This document shows, in pieces, positions 62,918 through 64,000 of a DNA stretch of 64,000 bases (positions are counted from its first letter, which is position 1; each line of letters starts with the position of its first letter). Origin of the DNA: Candidatus Gastranaerophilales bacterium (lineage in GTDB: Bacteria > Cyanobacteriota > Vampirovibrionia > Gastranaerophilales > Gastranaerophilaceae); the NCBI GenBank assembly GCA_017475485.1, contig JAFVFO010000012.1, forward strand, positions 1 to 64,000, read 5' to 3'. The notes beneath the pieces were generated by a model. That model saw only the letters and a program-made list of their open reading frames with translations. It made no database searches and was not told the DNA's origin. The position numbers and the translations under genes were made by a program.

Positions 62918-64000
62918 ATGAGTATCGTTGATGAAATTAAAGTTATGGCAGATGTTGATATTTTTGAATCGGCAAAGAAAAAAGAACTATTTGTTGGTCG
63001 TCCTTATTATCTTGATTATGATAAAGCGTATATTTTGATCACTGATGCTTGGAAAGAAAAAGTCGGCGGTGTTCCGCAGGGTTGCTTTTTACTTGCTTTT
63101 TATGAAAACTCTAAAGATAATGTTGAAGAATGCTTATTATTAAGGACTTTAAGGCCGTCTAAATTGCCAACAGATAATGCTGTAATCTCATCAATGGTTG
63201 AATATTATAAAGATAATTTAAAAACATCTGGCAGCAATAACCAGTTAGATGATTATACGAAATATACTTTTAGTTTTTCTGGGCTTGAATGTCGCATATT
63301 GGGAACATTTTATAAAGATCAGAATGGTAATGTAACATTTGGCGCAGATGTAGAGAATTTTTATAGTGCTCATAATTATGTAGTTTATAAGCCAACTGGT
63401 AAAGTTTTAGAAAAAATTGTTAATTTCCGCGATGGCAATTCTGTTGTTGGAGGAAGTAATGATGTCAAAATTGGGAAAGTAAGATATAGTTCAAGTTTAC
63501 GTTTTCAAGGAAATGAACAAAATGTCCCGGTTTATATAACACCTCAAGATTTTTTAGGAAAGCGCACAGCTTTATTTGGTATGACAAGAACTGGTAAATC
63601 TAATACTGTAAAAAAAGTTATAGATGCCACAACAGAAATTAGTAAAAAGGCAAATCCTTCAACAGAAATTATAAGTACATCCGTGGCAGATAACTTAAAA
63701 TCATTTGATGATTATGGCAATCCAAAACTTCCAGTTGGGCAGATAATATTTGACATTAACGGTGAATATGCAAATGCTAATATGCAAGATTCTGGTACTG
63801 CAATTTTTGAAAAGTATAAAGAACAAACAACTAGATATAGTGTGTTAGATAAAGAGGGTTTTAAAATCTTAAAAGTAAATTTTTATAATGATATAGAAGC
63901 TGGTTTTGATTTAATATATAACTTATTGGAAAATGAAGCAGGGGATTACATAAAAAACTTCCTTGCAATTGATTTTATACAACCAGATCAAAATGAAAAC
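62918..64000 (+). CDS. HerA-like (DUF87) ATPase, 3' end beyond the window
   Basis: An open frame of 361 codons that reaches the window edge without a stop. ATG 62918 has GGAG 7 bases upstream and follows the methyltransferase stop by 4 bp. The N-terminal ~200 residues are a HerA-like barrel-type region. Walker A is GMTRTGKS at residues 221-228. A Walker B-like strand, IIFDINGEYAN, with Asp at residue 279, resembles the D-x-x-GEY of HerA. HerA-type ATPases act as ring translocases with a nuclease partner in DNA repair and in several phage-defence systems. The partner is presumably encoded beyond 64000. Confidence 0.85.
   Translation, partial: MSIVDEIKVMADVDIFESAKKKELFVGRPYYLDYDKAYILITDAWKEKVGGVPQGCFLLAFYENSKDNVEECLLLRTLRPSKLPTDNAVISSMVEYYKDNLKTSGSNNQLDDYTKYTFSFSGLECRILGTFYKDQNGNVTFGADVENFYSAHNYVVYKPTGKVLEKIVNFRDGNSVVGGSNDVKIGKVRYSSSLRFQGNEQNVPVYITPQDFLGKRTALFGMTRTGKSNTVKKVIDATTEISKKANPSTEIISTSVADNLKSFDDYGNPKLPVGQIIFDINGEYANANMQDSGTAIFEKYKEQTTRYSVLDKEGFKILKVNFYNDIEAGFDLIYNLLENEAGDYIKNFLAIDFIQPDQNEN

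Noticed and set aside
1..64000. tRNA or rRNA genes
   Set aside because: A visual scan found no cloverleaf with conserved T-loop and acceptor, nor rRNA segments; a covariance search would be needed to exclude degenerate ones.

Overview
The window is low-GC bacterial chromosome with dense, mostly ordinary housekeeping genes. The best taxonomic guess is a gut Candidatus Gastranaerophilales / Melainabacteria (non-photosynthetic Cyanobacteria, Vampirovibrionia) genome. The reasons are the very low GC, many TPR proteins, no photosynthesis genes, and a secreted-type protein (35704-36675) with the short N-terminal F-x-G tag I associate with this group. This is inference, since no rRNA or tRNA lies in the window.

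Layout. 145-3963: comF, yifB/comM and a secreted TPR protein on the minus strand. 3981-9930: a signalling block with a GAF/HD-GYP c-di-GMP phosphodiesterase, two TPR proteins and a GGDEF diguanylate cyclase. 10245-10750: a gene-free stretch with a strong small-RNA candidate ending in a terminator. 10751-13400: ftsZ and dnaA, convergent around a bidirectional terminator. 13512-18293: a radical SAM/SPASM enzyme joined to a secreted M16 peptidase, then queA. 18417-24922: a ParDE-like pair, a SIMPL-domain protein, a small TPR protein, two metallo-hydrolases, malQ and a FliA/WhiG-like sigma factor. 25011-29018: glmS, anmK and divergent murQ, a cell-wall amino-sugar group. 29088-36675: rubrerythrin, a surface-glycan cluster (GT2, DUF1796, GT11), a cation efflux pump, the AmmeMemoRadiSam genes and the tagged duplicated-domain protein. 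36771-42943: a second glycan/membrane cluster (YfhO-like, polytopic membrane protein, DPM1-like GT2, a decayed methyltransferase, a second methyltransferase-like protein).

43032-50241 is a six-gene operon for a membrane complex related to complex I and group 4 hydrogenases (HyfB, C, E, F, G and fused H-I equivalents). Its large subunit lacks the canonical NiFe cysteine pairs, so it looks like an Ehr-type (hydrogenase-related) complex. 50245-60416 is a looser accessory region: AlkD-like repair protein, flavoproteins, a CMD-cupin protein with a TetR regulator, secreted hypotheticals, HxlR, ester cyclase, Fe-alcohol dehydrogenase, PreA and a NupC-type nucleoside transporter.

The right end (57700-64000) looks like an accessory or defence island. 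Three copies of a ~165-bp iteron/hairpin repeat lie among decayed sequence, the last just upstream of an N4-cytosine-type DNA methyltransferase and a HerA-like ATPase that runs off the window. A genome-wide theme is promoter architecture: at least six genes have a consensus -10 hexamer 6-7 bases before the start codon and no Shine-Dalgarno sequence, implying leaderless mRNAs. One divergent pair shares a single palindromic -10. Other genes have clear AAGGAG-type sites.
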